Positions 42,465 to 51,236 of a stretch of DNA of 63,489 nt are shown piece by piece. The stretch covers positions 1 through 63,489 of the IMG/VR virus record IMGVR_UViG_3300050029_000088. The stretch is one strand, 5' to 3'. Every line of letters starts with the position of its first letter. Positions within the stretch are counted from its first letter, which is position 1. The position numbers and the translations under genes were made by a program. The notes beneath the pieces were generated by a model. That model saw only the letters and a list, made by a program, of their open reading frames with translations. It had not been told where the DNA came from and made no database searches. The stretch comes from a virus.

Positions 42465-42790
42465 GCACGGAGACTCCCGACACGGTGGAGCAGTGGGCTC
42501 CTCAGTTCGCCTTCTTCGCCGGGACGACCAACGCCAAGTTCACGGACGCGCAGATTCTCGCGATGGCCGTGAGCCCCGGCGGCGATTGGTGCAATCTCTG
42601 TAATGCGCCCGTGCCCGAGGGCGAACTTGCCGAGCGGCACGTCAAGCAGCACGGACGCGAGCTTCGCGAGTGGCGCAAGCGCCGTCGGCGCGAGGCAGAG
42701 AAGCGCAGCATCTCAGGGCTCAAGGCGGCTCGGGCAGAGAAGAAGCTCGCAGCCGAAACGATCAACGAACCGACAGAGGAGGACGAATGA
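42461..42790 (+). CDS. C2H2 zinc-finger protein (109 aa)
   Basis: Residues about 44-63 read CNLCNAPVPEGELAERHVKQ, then H: C-x2-C-x12-H-x3-H. The C-terminal third is strongly basic (EWRKRRRREAEKR), then acidic. A DNA- or RNA-binding role is likely. Overlaps both neighbours by 4 nt. Confidence 0.68.
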   Translation: MSTETPDTVEQWAPQFAFFAGTTNAKFTDAQILAMAVSPGGDWCNLCNAPVPEGELAERHVKQHGRELREWRKRRRREAEKRSISGLKAARAEKKLAAETINEPTEEDE

Positions 42791-43040
42791 AGATCGGAGA
42801 GGTTGACATCGGAAAGGAGTATGGGGCTCTCGACAACCCGAAGCGGTCACACTGGCATCCGAGCAGGTTCGGGTCGATGCCGAGGTCGCACTCACCGAGC
42901 GGGTCAAGGCGCTCGTCGGGCGCAAGCCCGAGTACGGCACCTGGATCGTGAAAGTCCGCACCGGGGGCTCCACGGAGTTGCAGATTCACGACGGCACGCT
43001 CGACAAGCTCCTCGCGCTGGCCGAGGCAGGAAAGAAGTGA
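42787..43040 (+). pseudogene. Frameshifted small gene (broken, mis-assembled or -1 recoded)
   Basis: The start frame MKIGEVDIGKEYGALDNPKR and SHWHPSR is good coding, then degenerates. The -1 frame takes over at about 42870 as VRVDAEVALTERVKALVGRK and runs to a TGA at 43038-43040 that overlaps the next GTG exactly as other genes do. One base missing near CAGGTTCGGG would restore a single 84-residue protein. Confidence 0.65.
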
Positions 43041-43345
43041 GAGGCCGAGGCCGCACCCGCTCGCGCAGCTTGAAGACGGGCTACGTGGACGTGGTGGACG
43101 TGGGGAGCGGGGGTCAGGGCATCCCGATCCCCCGCTACGACATCATGCGCCGCGACGGGCGAGGTCGTATGTTCGTCGCGGCGGTCTACTCGAAGGCACG
43201 CGAGGCGCTCGCGGTCGTCCGCGAGGACGACATCATCGTCTCGACGGTAGTGGACGAGCAGGGACGGAAGACCGTCCGGCAGTGCTGGCCGCAGCCGTTC
43301 ACTGGCGAGCGTCAGCAAACTGCACTACGATTGGAGGAGACATGA
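43037..43345 (+). CDS. Hypothetical protein (102 aa)
   Basis: GTG overlapping the previous stop. Basic start (RGRGRTRSRS), then an alpha/beta body (GRMFVAAVYSKAREALAVVR). No family recognised. Confidence 0.6.
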   Translation: MRGRGRTRSRSLKTGYVDVVDVGSGGQGIPIPRYDIMRRDGRGRMFVAAVYSKAREALAVVREDDIIVSTVVDEQGRKTVRQCWPQPFTGERQQTALRLEET

Positions 43346-44019
43346 TTCTGGAACGAGAGCAGGGGGACGCAACATTCAAGATCACGCTTGAGGTCGGAGA
43401 CGTGCTCGACGTGGCCGTGCCTGGCCCGGCCGGAGGCATCCCGAGTGCGATCAATCTCTACACGCACACTGCCGAAGGCCACTCCTTTGCGATTCACGAT
43501 TCTGACAACGGGTGCGTGCGGTTCTCGGTGCTCGTGGACTTCGAGGAGACAGCGGACGCCAAGATATTCACCCGAGCGGTTCGGGAGAGCCCGTATCTCG
43601 TCTACCTCTCCGACCCCGGACTGACGCCTCCGCCTAAAGGCACGCGCTTCTTCCTCTCGCGTGATCGTAAGACCGGGTTCGCCATCTTGCCCGACGGCGA
43701 CCTGTGCAATGTCTTCCGCAATCCCGGTGGTGCGGTTGGCTCCGGCAAGACCGCCGTTGCTCGCGCGATCAAGGAGGGTGCGGTCACGCTTGACGCCTAC
43801 GACGGGTTTCTGACGAACTACTACGCGAGCTTCGGGTTCCGCGTCGTTGGGAGGATGAAATGGATTGACGAGTACGCGCACCCGGATTGGGACTATGCCA
43901 GGTACGGCAAGCCCGACGTGGTGTTCATGGCCCTCAACGCTGATGCGCCCGTTCGGGTATTCTCCGACTGGGACGAGGCCAAAGCGTACGCGAGGGAGGT
44001 AGCGGTTGCCAATAGCTGA
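43342..44019 (+). CDS. GNAT-like acetyltransferase-fold protein (225 aa)
   Basis: ATGA overlap. The C-terminal half shows the GNAT layout: DLCNVFRNPGGAVGSGKTAV (acetyl-CoA loop position), IKEGAVTLDAYDG, NYYASFGFRVVGRM, then PDVVFMAL. The N-terminal half is a separate alpha/beta domain. A protein-modifying or toxin-like role is possible; unproven. Confidence 0.58.
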   Translation: MILEREQGDATFKITLEVGDVLDVAVPGPAGGIPSAINLYTHTAEGHSFAIHDSDNGCVRFSVLVDFEETADAKIFTRAVRESPYLVYLSDPGLTPPPKGTRFFLSRDRKTGFAILPDGDLCNVFRNPGGAVGSGKTAVARAIKEGAVTLDAYDGFLTNYYASFGFRVVGRMKWIDEYAHPDWDYARYGKPDVVFMALNADAPVRVFSDWDEAKAYAREVAVANS

Positions 44020-45529
44020 GATTCACGAGGGAGCGATTCGCGTCTATCTGCCGGACGGGCAGGTAGACGCGCCGCTCTCGTGGGATTCCTGTCTCCTGCT
44101 CCGTGAGACACACGGCGCTGAGCTACAGGTCGGCCCGCTGCTCAATGAGTGGGCGCTCGCGCACCGCCCGCTTGACCTACCGGGAACGTGGCGAATGGAC
44201 ACCGGGGACTGCCGCGACCTGCTCAGGCGTCTTCCAGACGCCTGTGCCGACTCCGTGGTCTGCGATCCTCCCTACGAACTCGGGTTCATGGGCAAGAAGT
44301 GGGACGCCTCGGGCATCGCCCACGACGTGGAGATGTGGGCTCAGGTGCTCCGCGTGCTTAAGCCCGGCGGACACCTGCTCGCCTTCGGCGGCACGCGCAC
44401 CTACCACCGGCTCACCTGCGCCATCGAGGACGCGGGCTTCGAGATTCGGGACTGCCTCGCTTGGATGTACGGGCAAGGCTTCCCGAAGTCGCTCGACGTG
44501 TCGAAAGCCATCGACAAGGCGGCGGGAGCGGAGCGCAAGGTTACAGGCATCCGAAAGTTCGCAGATGGGACGAAGGCCCGGAGAACGGCTGGCGGTGCGG
44601 GAGTGCCCGGTAGTGGCGCGTCAGGACAAGCCGAACTTACGGCCCCGGCCACTCCCGAGGCCGAGCAGTGGGAGGGATGGGGCACCGCCCTCAAGCCCGG
44701 ATTCGAGCCTATCGTGCTCGCCCGCAAGCCGTTCAAGGGCACCGTCGTCAAAAACGTGCTCGAACATGGGACAGGCGCGATCAACGTGGACGGGTGCCGG
44801 ATCGGAACGACGAAGGACGTGCCCGCCAGTATCAGTAAACACACGGCACGTGACGAGGGCGTGTACGAGGTAAACCGAGACGGGTCGTGGGCGGGCGAGC
44901 CGGGCGGCGCGGGAAGCGGGCACGACCCGAATACTGGCCGATGGCCCGCCAACGTCGTGCTCTCGCACACGGAGGATTGCATGCTCGTCGGCGAACGGAA
45001 GGACTCCCCGGAGGATTACGGACAGTACGCGGGCGGCTACGCCGACGCCGATGGTAAGGAAACAGTCGAGGCATGGGACTGCTCCCCCGACTGCCCGGTA
45101 CGGATGCTGAATGAGCAGAGCGGAGAGTCAAAACCAAAGCCAAGACGGACAGGTAAAAAGGGCGGGAATAGTGGCGCGCTCGGGCAGTTTGCAGGCTCCA
45201 CACCGGATGCAGAAGGGGTGTGGCCCGCTGATCCTGGCGGCGGAGCCTCCCGGTTCTTCTACTGCGCCAAGGCGAGCAAGCGGGAGCGGAACGCGGGTGT
45301 AGAGAAAAACGCGCACCCAACCGTCAAACCGCTTGCGCTTATGCGTTGGCTCACCCGGCTCGTGACGCCGCCCGGCGGGTTCGTGCTCTGCCCGTTTGGA
45401 GGCTCGGGATCGGGAGGCGCGGCTGCCGTACTGGAAGGGTTCCGATGGCTCGGGTTCGAGCTTGACCCGGAGTATGTCAAGATCGCCAACGCAAGGATCA
45501 CCTACTGGGAGGTAGAGAGTGGAGACTGA
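44006..45529 (+). CDS. DNA methyltransferase (N4/N6 type)
   Basis: 507 residues from a TTG overlapping the previous gene. Catalytic motif CDPPYELGFMGKKWD at about 92-106, target region in the middle, and the SAM site late in the protein: NAHPTVKPLALMRWL then FVLCPFGGSGSGGAAAVLEG. Beta-class order (DPPY before FxGxG). Single-gene phage methylases protect phage DNA from host restriction. Confidence 0.88.
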   Translation: MPIAEIHEGAIRVYLPDGQVDAPLSWDSCLLLRETHGAELQVGPLLNEWALAHRPLDLPGTWRMDTGDCRDLLRRLPDACADSVVCDPPYELGFMGKKWDASGIAHDVEMWAQVLRVLKPGGHLLAFGGTRTYHRLTCAIEDAGFEIRDCLAWMYGQGFPKSLDVSKAIDKAAGAERKVTGIRKFADGTKARRTAGGAGVPGSGASGQAELTAPATPEAEQWEGWGTALKPGFEPIVLARKPFKGTVVKNVLEHGTGAINVDGCRIGTTKDVPASISKHTARDEGVYEVNRDGSWAGEPGGAGSGHDPNTGRWPANVVLSHTEDCMLVGERKDSPEDYGQYAGGYADADGKETVEAWDCSPDCPVRMLNEQSGESKPKPRRTGKKGGNSGALGQFAGSTPDAEGVWPADPGGGASRFFYCAKASKRERNAGVEKNAHPTVKPLALMRWLTRLVTPPGGFVLCPFGGSGSGGAAAVLEGFRWLGFELDPEYVKIANARITYWEVESGD

Positions 45530-45728
45530 TACGTTCGTCGCACGAACGTACAACGTCGAGGTCGTCATCGTGATCGGTGCGGGCGACATTGACGAGGCCG
45601 ACAAGCTCGCGGAGCGGATCGCGGCGGACACCAAGAAGGCGTACGCCTACCGCATCGCGGGCGGGCCGGACGCCGTGGTCGCGGACTGCACCGTCGAGGC
45701 CATCGTCCCGAAACAACGGCCCGCGTAG
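45519..45728 (+). CDS. Hypothetical protein (69 aa)
   Basis: GTG overlapping the methylase end by 11 nt. Compact alpha/beta (NVEVVIVIGAGDIDEADKLA). No family recognised. Confidence 0.6.
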   Translation: METDTFVARTYNVEVVIVIGAGDIDEADKLAERIAADTKKAYAYRIAGGPDAVVADCTVEAIVPKQRPA

Positions 45729-45729
45729 G

Positions 45730-45735
45730 TAGACT
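45730..45735 (+). promoter_or_regulatory. Class II-type promoter, TAGACT (leadered)
   Basis: TAGACT after the previous stop; the ATG at 45762 is 26 nt further with AAGGAGG. Confidence 0.55.
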
Positions 45736-45761
45736 GCGGGAAACGTCAACAAGGAGGAAAC

Positions 45762-46064
45762 ATGGACAGCGAAGCCACACTGCTCGGGGAGAAGACCCCG
45801 AGCAAAGAGGAGCGGACGCAGGAGTACCCGAAGCCACCCGAGCGGGTCTACCTGCGCCCGGTCGGCTACGGCGTCGAGTTGAACGGGGATGAGGTCAACC
45901 TCGGCCTGCTCATCTCGCCGCTCAAGTTCGTGCAGATCGAGATGCCCGGCCCGATGGCCGTCGAGGTCTTGCAGGACTTGCTCGCCACGCTCAAGCCGGG
46001 GCTCACTGCCGAGGGCAAGGCCGCGCTCATCGAGGCACTCACCGGGATCGTGACGGTCACATGA
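45762..46064 (+). CDS. Hypothetical protein (100 aa)
   Basis: Good ribosome site. Acidic N terminus, then a compact region (DEVNLGLLISPLKFVQIEMP) and a helical end. Stop overlaps the next start. Confidence 0.6.
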   Translation: MDSEATLLGEKTPSKEERTQEYPKPPERVYLRPVGYGVELNGDEVNLGLLISPLKFVQIEMPGPMAVEVLQDLLATLKPGLTAEGKAALIEALTGIVTVT

Positions 46065-46456
46065 GGGTCGAGAAGGACGGAGCCGCCACCATCTTCATCT
46101 TCTCGCGGCGCAACCTGCTCACTCTGCTCGCCAAGCTCGACGGGCATCCGCCCAACTCGGCGTGCAAGATCGGAGCCCCGCCCATGTACGGACACTACTG
46201 GGCTCGGGTCGAGGAGGACGACGTTCACTACGCGCACTCGGATCGGGACGAGCCCGGCGTCGGGCTCATGCCCGCCGGTCGGATGCACCCGGAGACGGAG
46301 CACGGTATCCGTGACCTTGCACTCACGCACGGGTACGCAGCAGTGGCCCCCATGCAGTCCGACGGGCAGGCACTTCTTGCCTTCCAGCGCGAGCAGGCGA
46401 CGATCATGGATCGCCCCGGATTCCCGGCTGACACTGTGCTCGATCCCCGCGACTAG
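46061..46456 (+). CDS. Hypothetical protein (131 aa)
   Basis: ATGA overlap. Alpha/beta sequence (ATIFIFSRRNLLTLLAKLDG; YGHYWARVEEDDVHY). Last gene of the rightward accessory operon, meeting the GIY-YIG gene tail to tail. Confidence 0.6.
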   Translation: MRVEKDGAATIFIFSRRNLLTLLAKLDGHPPNSACKIGAPPMYGHYWARVEEDDVHYAHSDRDEPGVGLMPAGRMHPETEHGIRDLALTHGYAAVAPMQSDGQALLAFQREQATIMDRPGFPADTVLDPRD

Positions 46457-46926
46457 GAGCGCATCATGGAGGGGCGTGGCTTGTAGTCGCTACCGTCTAC
46501 CAGCGGCAAGCCACGCTTCTCCCGGTAGTAGTTGCGCTGACGAAGCGCATGTGCTCGAACGCACTCAGGGCGACGGCATCTGTAGTTGTCGTAGCAGGTA
46601 GCCGACCCGTGACCTTGCGCTCGTGACCAGCGATGCGGAGTCTGCGTGTTTAGAAGGCGGCGTCCCTCGCTCTTGAGCCGGACGTACCACTGATACTCGG
46701 CTTCTCGTAGGTTCTCACCTTCGGGTACTGACTCAAGGATGACGTACCTCATCCTCGTGCCGACCGACTTCTTCCAGGCATCCACAAGAGGGCCGTGGCT
46801 GCCCATCACTCGCGCCTTCACATCACGGCACGTTGCCCCTACATAACGGATCGGCCCGTTCTTCACCTTTAGCCCGTAAACCGTTCCGCCGCCTGATCTT
46901 TTCGCGAATGGGTTGTGCTCCTCCAC
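46453..46926 (-). CDS. GIY-YIG homing endonuclease
   Basis: 157 residues. TVYGLKVKNGPIRYVGATCR is the GIY...YIG core (as VYG/YVG), followed by R in DVKARVMG and E in LREAEYQWYVR. The C terminus has CYDNYRCRRPEC, a likely zinc DNA-binding element. Antisense insertion between the accessory operon and the capsid module. Confidence 0.82.
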   Translation of the reverse strand: MEEHNPFAKRSGGGTVYGLKVKNGPIRYVGATCRDVKARVMGSHGPLVDAWKKSVGTRMRYVILESVPEGENLREAEYQWYVRLKSEGRRLLNTQTPHRWSRAQGHGSATCYDNYRCRRPECVRAHALRQRNYYREKRGLPLVDGSDYKPRPSMMRS

Positions 46927-46992
46927 GAGTTGAGGCTATCATATCGGCGGGCCGCTGCGTGCTCTCTTTTGGTCGGTTTTCTTGATACGGGC

Positions 46993-46998
46993 TATAGT
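46993..46998 (+). promoter_or_regulatory. Class II promoter, TATAGT
   Basis: TATAGT 8 nt before the GTG at 47007; drives scaffold and capsid. Confidence 0.65.
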
Positions 46999-47006
46999 CC
47001 TGCCCC

Positions 47007-47597
47007 GTGGACGCGATCCGTCTAGCGAAACTACTCATCACCGAGACTTCCTCGGTCGATGACCCGGCGAACGAACTGCCGGGCTGGATCGTGCAGAAGG
47101 CAGCGGGCACCGGCCCGACTGCTCCAATCGTGGCGAAGATTCGGGACTTGATCCTGGGTGCGCCGCTCGAAGGAAAGGACGACATCGAAATGGATGCCGC
47201 AGAACTGACCGCGATCTTGGACGAGCGCATCGAGAAGGCGCTCGCCGCGAACGCGGACGCGGTTGCCAAGACGGTCGAACCTGCGCCTACGGGCGAGGTC
47301 GCGCCGGTCGTGGTTCCCGCAACTGAGGTCGCTCCGGCGACCGAGCCCGTCGCCATCGCTCCCGGCCTGACGGCCGAGGACGTGACGAAGGGTGTCAAGG
47401 AGGCCATCGAGCCTCTGCTCGAAGTGATCGACAAGGCACTCGACCGGATCGAGAACGTCGAGACGGCTCTCGGCTACGCGGCTCGCAAGAGCATCGAAGG
47501 CCAGGAGACGAACGAGGGTGCCGAGGGTGAGGACAAGACCCCCGACTTGGCCGACGCCATCGCAAAGGCGTTCCGACATCCGGCGAGCCGCCGGTAG
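47007..47597 (+). CDS. Capsid scaffolding protein
   Basis: 196 residues from a leaderless GTG. An N-terminal ITETSSVDDPANELPGWIVQ resembles XkdF-associated segments; the rest is acidic, Ala/Val/Pro-rich and helical (LLEVIDKALDRIENVETALG), typical of scaffolds. Immediately before the capsid gene. Probably cleaved by the XkdF-like protease at 16046. Confidence 0.68.
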   Translation: MDAIRLAKLLITETSSVDDPANELPGWIVQKAAGTGPTAPIVAKIRDLILGAPLEGKDDIEMDAAELTAILDERIEKALAANADAVAKTVEPAPTGEVAPVVVPATEVAPATEPVAIAPGLTAEDVTKGVKEAIEPLLEVIDKALDRIENVETALGYAARKSIEGQETNEGAEGEDKTPDLADAIAKAFRHPASRR

Positions 47598-47638
47598 CAG
47601 GCGCTAAACAGGCGCTCAGCAGAAAGGTAAGGAAGCAC

Positions 47639-48610
47639 ATGCTCAGTCTCGAAGCCCTGCTACAGAAGGCAGTCCTCAACGTCACCGGCCCCGGTGGCGA
47701 TGTAGGCGCAGCCGACTTCGGTGGAATCGGTCAGGCACCGCTCTCCATCGAGCAGGTCAAGGAGTTCATCGTCTTGATGTCGACCCAGCAGGTCATGCTC
47801 GGTCTAGTCAGGACAGTCACTTCGGGTGCCTCGAAGTGGCAGGAGTCCGTCATCGGCATCAACGACCGCGTGATGCACGCCGGTATCGAGGCAACTCGGC
47901 TGGCCGCTGCGGATCGCGGGAAGCCCGTCACGCAGATCGTGGAGCTTTCCACGGTGCTTCTGCGCGGCGAGTACCCCGTCTCGGACGAAGTGATGGAGGA
48001 CAACGTAGCTGGCACGCAGGTCGTCCAGTACGTGCAGTCCATCATGGGCGACCGGGCCGGTTTCGACATCGAAGACCTCATGGTCAACGGTGACACGACC
48101 GGAGGGGACGCCTACCTCGGCCTCCTCGACGGTTGGCTCAAGCAGGCCAACGACAACGGCCATGCGTTCTCGGGTGCCTCGTTCGGCCAGGACTACCAGG
48201 CCATCTTCAACGAGGCAATCAAGGCGCTGCCGTACAGGTATCTGCGCAACCTGGCAGACTACCGCTTCTTCGTCCCCAAGAGGATCGAGCAGAAGTACCG
48301 CGACATCCTTGCGAGCCGCATCGGCACGTACGGCGATGCCATGCTCACCGGGACGCAGGGGTTGACCTACCAGGGCGTCGAAATCGTGGGCGTGCCGTCC
48401 TTCGGCATCAAGTCCGGCTCGCCGGACTCGTCCTCGATCCTGTTCGCCAACAAGAACTCCCTCTACGCCGGGTATCACCGGGCGATCAAGATGGAGACGT
48501 GGCGTGACCCCCGCGAGGGCGCGACCTCGTTCGTCCTGACTGCCCGCGTCGATGCGAAGGTGGCAGTGCCGGATGCGGCCGTCGTCTTCAACACCGTAGA
48601 CGTGAGCTAG
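47639..48610 (+). CDS. Major capsid protein (HK97 fold)
   Basis: 323 residues, ribosome site AAGGAAG. Segments typical of HK97-fold capsids: VSDEVMEDN, then DIEDLMVNGDTTGGDAYLGL, then YRFFVPKRIEQKYRDILASR, and YQGVEIVGVPSF and IKMETWRDPR near the end. Followed by a strong terminator, as expected for an abundant product. Confidence 0.85.
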   Translation: MLSLEALLQKAVLNVTGPGGDVGAADFGGIGQAPLSIEQVKEFIVLMSTQQVMLGLVRTVTSGASKWQESVIGINDRVMHAGIEATRLAAADRGKPVTQIVELSTVLLRGEYPVSDEVMEDNVAGTQVVQYVQSIMGDRAGFDIEDLMVNGDTTGGDAYLGLLDGWLKQANDNGHAFSGASFGQDYQAIFNEAIKALPYRYLRNLADYRFFVPKRIEQKYRDILASRIGTYGDAMLTGTQGLTYQGVEIVGVPSFGIKSGSPDSSSILFANKNSLYAGYHRAIKMETWRDPREGATSFVLTARVDAKVAVPDAAVVFNTVDVS

Positions 48611-48633
48611 GTCGAGCCACCACGTCAGACTGC

Positions 48634-48660
48634 CGAAGGGCCGCGCCAAGCGGCCCTTCG
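48634..48660 (+). terminator. Strong terminator after the capsid gene
   Basis: CGAAGGGCCGC-GCCAA-GCGGCCCTTCG followed by TCTTTCC. Confidence 0.85.
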
Positions 48661-48670
48661 TCTTTCCTGC

Positions 48671-48676
48671 TAGACT
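48671..48676 (+). promoter_or_regulatory. Class II promoter for tRNA-Met, TAGACT
   Basis: TAGACT 8 nt before the tRNA 5' end, just after the capsid terminator. Confidence 0.6.
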
Positions 48677-48684
48677 TAGGTGCT

Positions 48685-48757
48685 AGCGGAGTGGAGCAGT
48701 TGGTAGCTCGCCGGGTTCATAACCCGGAGGTCGCTCGTTCGATCCGAGCCTCCGCTA
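48685..48757 (+). tRNA. tRNA-Met (CAU)
   Basis: 73 nt. Acceptor AGCGGAG/CTCCGCT, D-arm TGGAGCAGTTGGTAGCTCG, anticodon stem CCGGG/CCCGG with loop TTCATAA (CAU), T-arm with TTCGATC. CCA not encoded. It could also be a CAU tRNA modified to read Ile. Confidence 0.92.
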
Positions 48758-48762
48758 CTCCG

Positions 48763-49101
48763 ATGGGCTACAAAAGCCGCGCACTACAGAGGCAGTATCA
48801 GCGTATTTGGATCGCCCGACGACGAGCCGAGTTCTTCAAGGGCAAGGCGTGCGATACGTGTGGTGGCACTCAAGACCTCGAAATCCATCATCGGAACCCA
48901 CGGAAGAAGATAAGTCACCGCATTTGGTCTTGGAGGCGGAAGCGTCGAGAAGCGGAGCTAGTGAAGTGTGCTGTAAGATGTGAAACGTGCCACGTCAGTC
49001 ACCATGCAGACCTTTGCCGTCTTCCTTGTGTGCAGAACCGAGACGACTGTCGTTGCCGACGACGGCATCGAGTCATCGGTACGGTGTGTGAAATCGGATG
49101 A
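48763..49101 (+). CDS. HNH homing endonuclease
   Basis: 112 residues, starting 5 nt after the tRNA. FFKGKACDTCGGTQDLEIHH holds the first CxxC and HH, then HRNPRKK, and CETCHVSHH. Arg-rich. tRNA genes are common HNH targets. Its stop overlaps the glycosyltransferase start; the AT content is higher than its neighbours. Confidence 0.78.
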   Translation: MGYKSRALQRQYQRIWIARRRAEFFKGKACDTCGGTQDLEIHHRNPRKKISHRIWSWRRKRREAELVKCAVRCETCHVSHHADLCRLPCVQNRDDCRCRRRHRVIGTVCEIG

Positions 49102-50399
49102 CGGACGAGGATCACATCGGGCAGGCACTCGCGAGGGAGCAACCCGAGGGAGTCTCGCCGTCCGAAGTTGAAGCACCGGAACCCGAGGCTACCACGGACG
49201 AGCGCTCACCGATCATGTGGTGGAGCAACGCGCCGTGGGTCGGCACGGGCTACGGGATGCAGACGGCTCTCATCGGCCCGCGTATTGCAGAGTACGGATA
49301 CCGGCTCGCATTCGGAGCCTTCTACGGACTTAAGGGGAGCCGCCAGGTCTGGACGGCTCCCGACGGCAAGCCATATGTGATATACCCTGGCGGGCGGGAC
49401 AACCACGGGAATGACGTGATGGCCGCGCATGCCCGGCATTGGTTCAAAGGAAAGAACGGAATCACCATTCTCCTATCCGACCCGTGGGTCATGCGGCCCG
49501 AGATTGCCGGGCGTGTGTCCTGCGTGGCATGGTGCCCGGTCGACCACGATCCTCTCATCCCGCGCACTCTGGATTGGTTCCGAATATCGCAGGCGATCCC
49601 GGTGGCGATGTCCCGGTTCGGGATGGGGGCGTTGGAGGAGGCCGGAGTTGAGGATGTCATGTACGCCCCGCACGGATTTGACCCCGGTGTCTTCGGGGCC
49701 ATCGACCGAGGCGCAGCACGCAAGGCGCTCGGCATCCCGCTCGATGCTTTCGTGGTCGGTATGGTCGCGGCCAACATCGGATCGCCGTCGCGCAAGTGCT
49801 TCTCGCAGGCGCTCTGCGCGTTCTCGGAGTTCCGGCTCAAGCGATCCGATGCCGTGCTCTACCTGCACACGCAGATGGAGCACCCGCTCGGAGAGAACAT
49901 CCCGACGCTCTGCGATGCGCTCGGCATCCGCCCGCTCACGGCGGATCAGTACGGGCTCATTCTAGGGACACCCGCGAAGGTCGTAGCTGCCACGGTAGCC
50001 GCCTTTGACGTGCTCCTCAACCCCTCGCAGGGCGAGGGCTTCGGCGTGCCGCTCGTGGAAGCGCAGGCGTGCGGGACGCCGTGCATCGTGTCGGACTTCT
50101 CCTCGATGCCCGAGGTCGCGCCCGCGAGCGAGGGCAACTGGAATGTCGCCGGGCAGCCGGTATGGACGGACTTCGACAGCTTCCAGGCCACTCCATTCAT
50201 CGAGGGAATCGTGGAGGCGCTCATCGAGGCCCACGACGAGCCCGAGGAGGCCCGGCTCATGCGGCGCATCGGCGTCCACGAGTGGGCCTACCAGGAATAC
50301 CAGGCCGACCACGTAGCCGAGTTCTGGAAGCCGATCATCCCGTGGGCGCTGGACGAGTTCAAGTGGCGTAGCAAGAGGGCCAACCGCCTGCCCACATGA
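49098..50399 (+). CDS. Glycosyltransferase (GT-B, family 4-like)
   Basis: 433 residues. WWSNAPWVGTGYGMQTALIG is the N-terminal glycine loop; VAAFDVLLNPSQGEGFGVPL, VEAQACGTPCIVSD is the nucleotide-sugar-binding E-x7-E region with GFG. Such enzymes add sugars from NDP-sugars. First of four glycosyltransferase-like genes between capsid and connector genes, so virion glycosylation is a reasonable inference. Confidence 0.85.
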   Translation: MTDEDHIGQALAREQPEGVSPSEVEAPEPEATTDERSPIMWWSNAPWVGTGYGMQTALIGPRIAEYGYRLAFGAFYGLKGSRQVWTAPDGKPYVIYPGGRDNHGNDVMAAHARHWFKGKNGITILLSDPWVMRPEIAGRVSCVAWCPVDHDPLIPRTLDWFRISQAIPVAMSRFGMGALEEAGVEDVMYAPHGFDPGVFGAIDRGAARKALGIPLDAFVVGMVAANIGSPSRKCFSQALCAFSEFRLKRSDAVLYLHTQMEHPLGENIPTLCDALGIRPLTADQYGLILGTPAKVVAATVAAFDVLLNPSQGEGFGVPLVEAQACGTPCIVSDFSSMPEVAPASEGNWNVAGQPVWTDFDSFQATPFIEGIVEALIEAHDEPEEARLMRRIGVHEWAYQEYQADHVAEFWKPIIPWALDEFKWRSKRANRLPT

Positions 50400-51151
50400 T
50401 CGTCTCCCTGACCGCGTTCGAGCGTCCACGCTACCTGCGCGAGACGTTGGCACACTTCGCGGCGGCGGCGAGCAGCCTAGAGGAGCCGACCGTCGTGCTC
50501 GCGCAGGTCGAGCCAAGCGACAAGCTCGATGAAGTGCTCGCGCTGCTTGCGCCGTACCCGAACATCTATGTCCGGGTCAATGAGGAAAGGCTCGGGCTTC
50601 AAGCGAACACGCTAGCCGCGCTCGACTGGGCGTGGGGTGTGGCCGCAGTATCGGGCGACGGCTTCGTGCTTCATCTCGAAGACGACTTGCTAATCGCGCA
50701 CGATGGGCTCCGACTTGCAGCGTGGCTCCGCGACACGTACCGCGATGACGCGGATGCGCAGTTCGTCTCCCTGACCAACTGCGGGTCTACTCGCGCCAAG
50801 CTGTACGACCGATCAGTTCCTCCCCCCTCCGACTGGAATCGCGTGTGGAGGACGGATTGGTTCGAGTGCCATGTATGGGGAACCTGGACGCCGGAGTGGG
50901 AACGTCTGCGATCCGTGTGGCCGCACGAGCGCCGCGACCACTGGGCCGCTCGGGTAACCGAGGGCGAACTGACCGGACATCAAGTTCTGCCGGTGCTCTC
51001 GCGGTCGAAGTCCATCGGCATCGTGGGTCAACACTGCGAGCCCCATGCGCACGAGGAGCATAACCCGCTTGTGTGGGCCGACGACCTCGGGTTCCGAGTC
51101 CGAGGGGGATACGAGGAGTGCCCGCATGACTCCGCATACCGTCGGCTCTAA
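50396..51151 (+). CDS. Glycosyltransferase-like protein (GT-A)
   Basis: 251 residues. IVSLTAFERPRYLRETLAHF opens the fold, and HLEDDLLI is the DxD-type metal motif. A Trp-rich acceptor region (DWNRVWRTDWFECHVWGTWT) follows. Similar to GNT-I/GT2-like phage enzymes. ATGA overlap with the previous gene. Confidence 0.72.
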   Translation: MIVSLTAFERPRYLRETLAHFAAAASSLEEPTVVLAQVEPSDKLDEVLALLAPYPNIYVRVNEERLGLQANTLAALDWAWGVAAVSGDGFVLHLEDDLLIAHDGLRLAAWLRDTYRDDADAQFVSLTNCGSTRAKLYDRSVPPPSDWNRVWRTDWFECHVWGTWTPEWERLRSVWPHERRDHWAARVTEGELTGHQVLPVLSRSKSIGIVGQHCEPHAHEEHNPLVWADDLGFRVRGGYEECPHDSAYRRL

Positions 51152-51236
51152 GCCCTCGTTCCTGTTCCGCGTCGTGCTCTGCACAAGGATCGCCTTGCAG
51201 ACCTGGAAGAAATCGTGGAGAATGTGGGGTAGATGA
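51126..51236 (+). CDS. Small basic protein between glycosyltransferases (36 aa)
   Basis: The ATG lies 26 nt inside the previous gene and its stop overlaps the next ATG (ATGA). Sequence SFLFRVVLCTRIALQTWKKS is hydrophobic and basic. May mainly pass ribosomes to the next gene. Confidence 0.45.
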   Translation: MTPHTVGSKPSFLFRVVLCTRIALQTWKKSWRMWGR

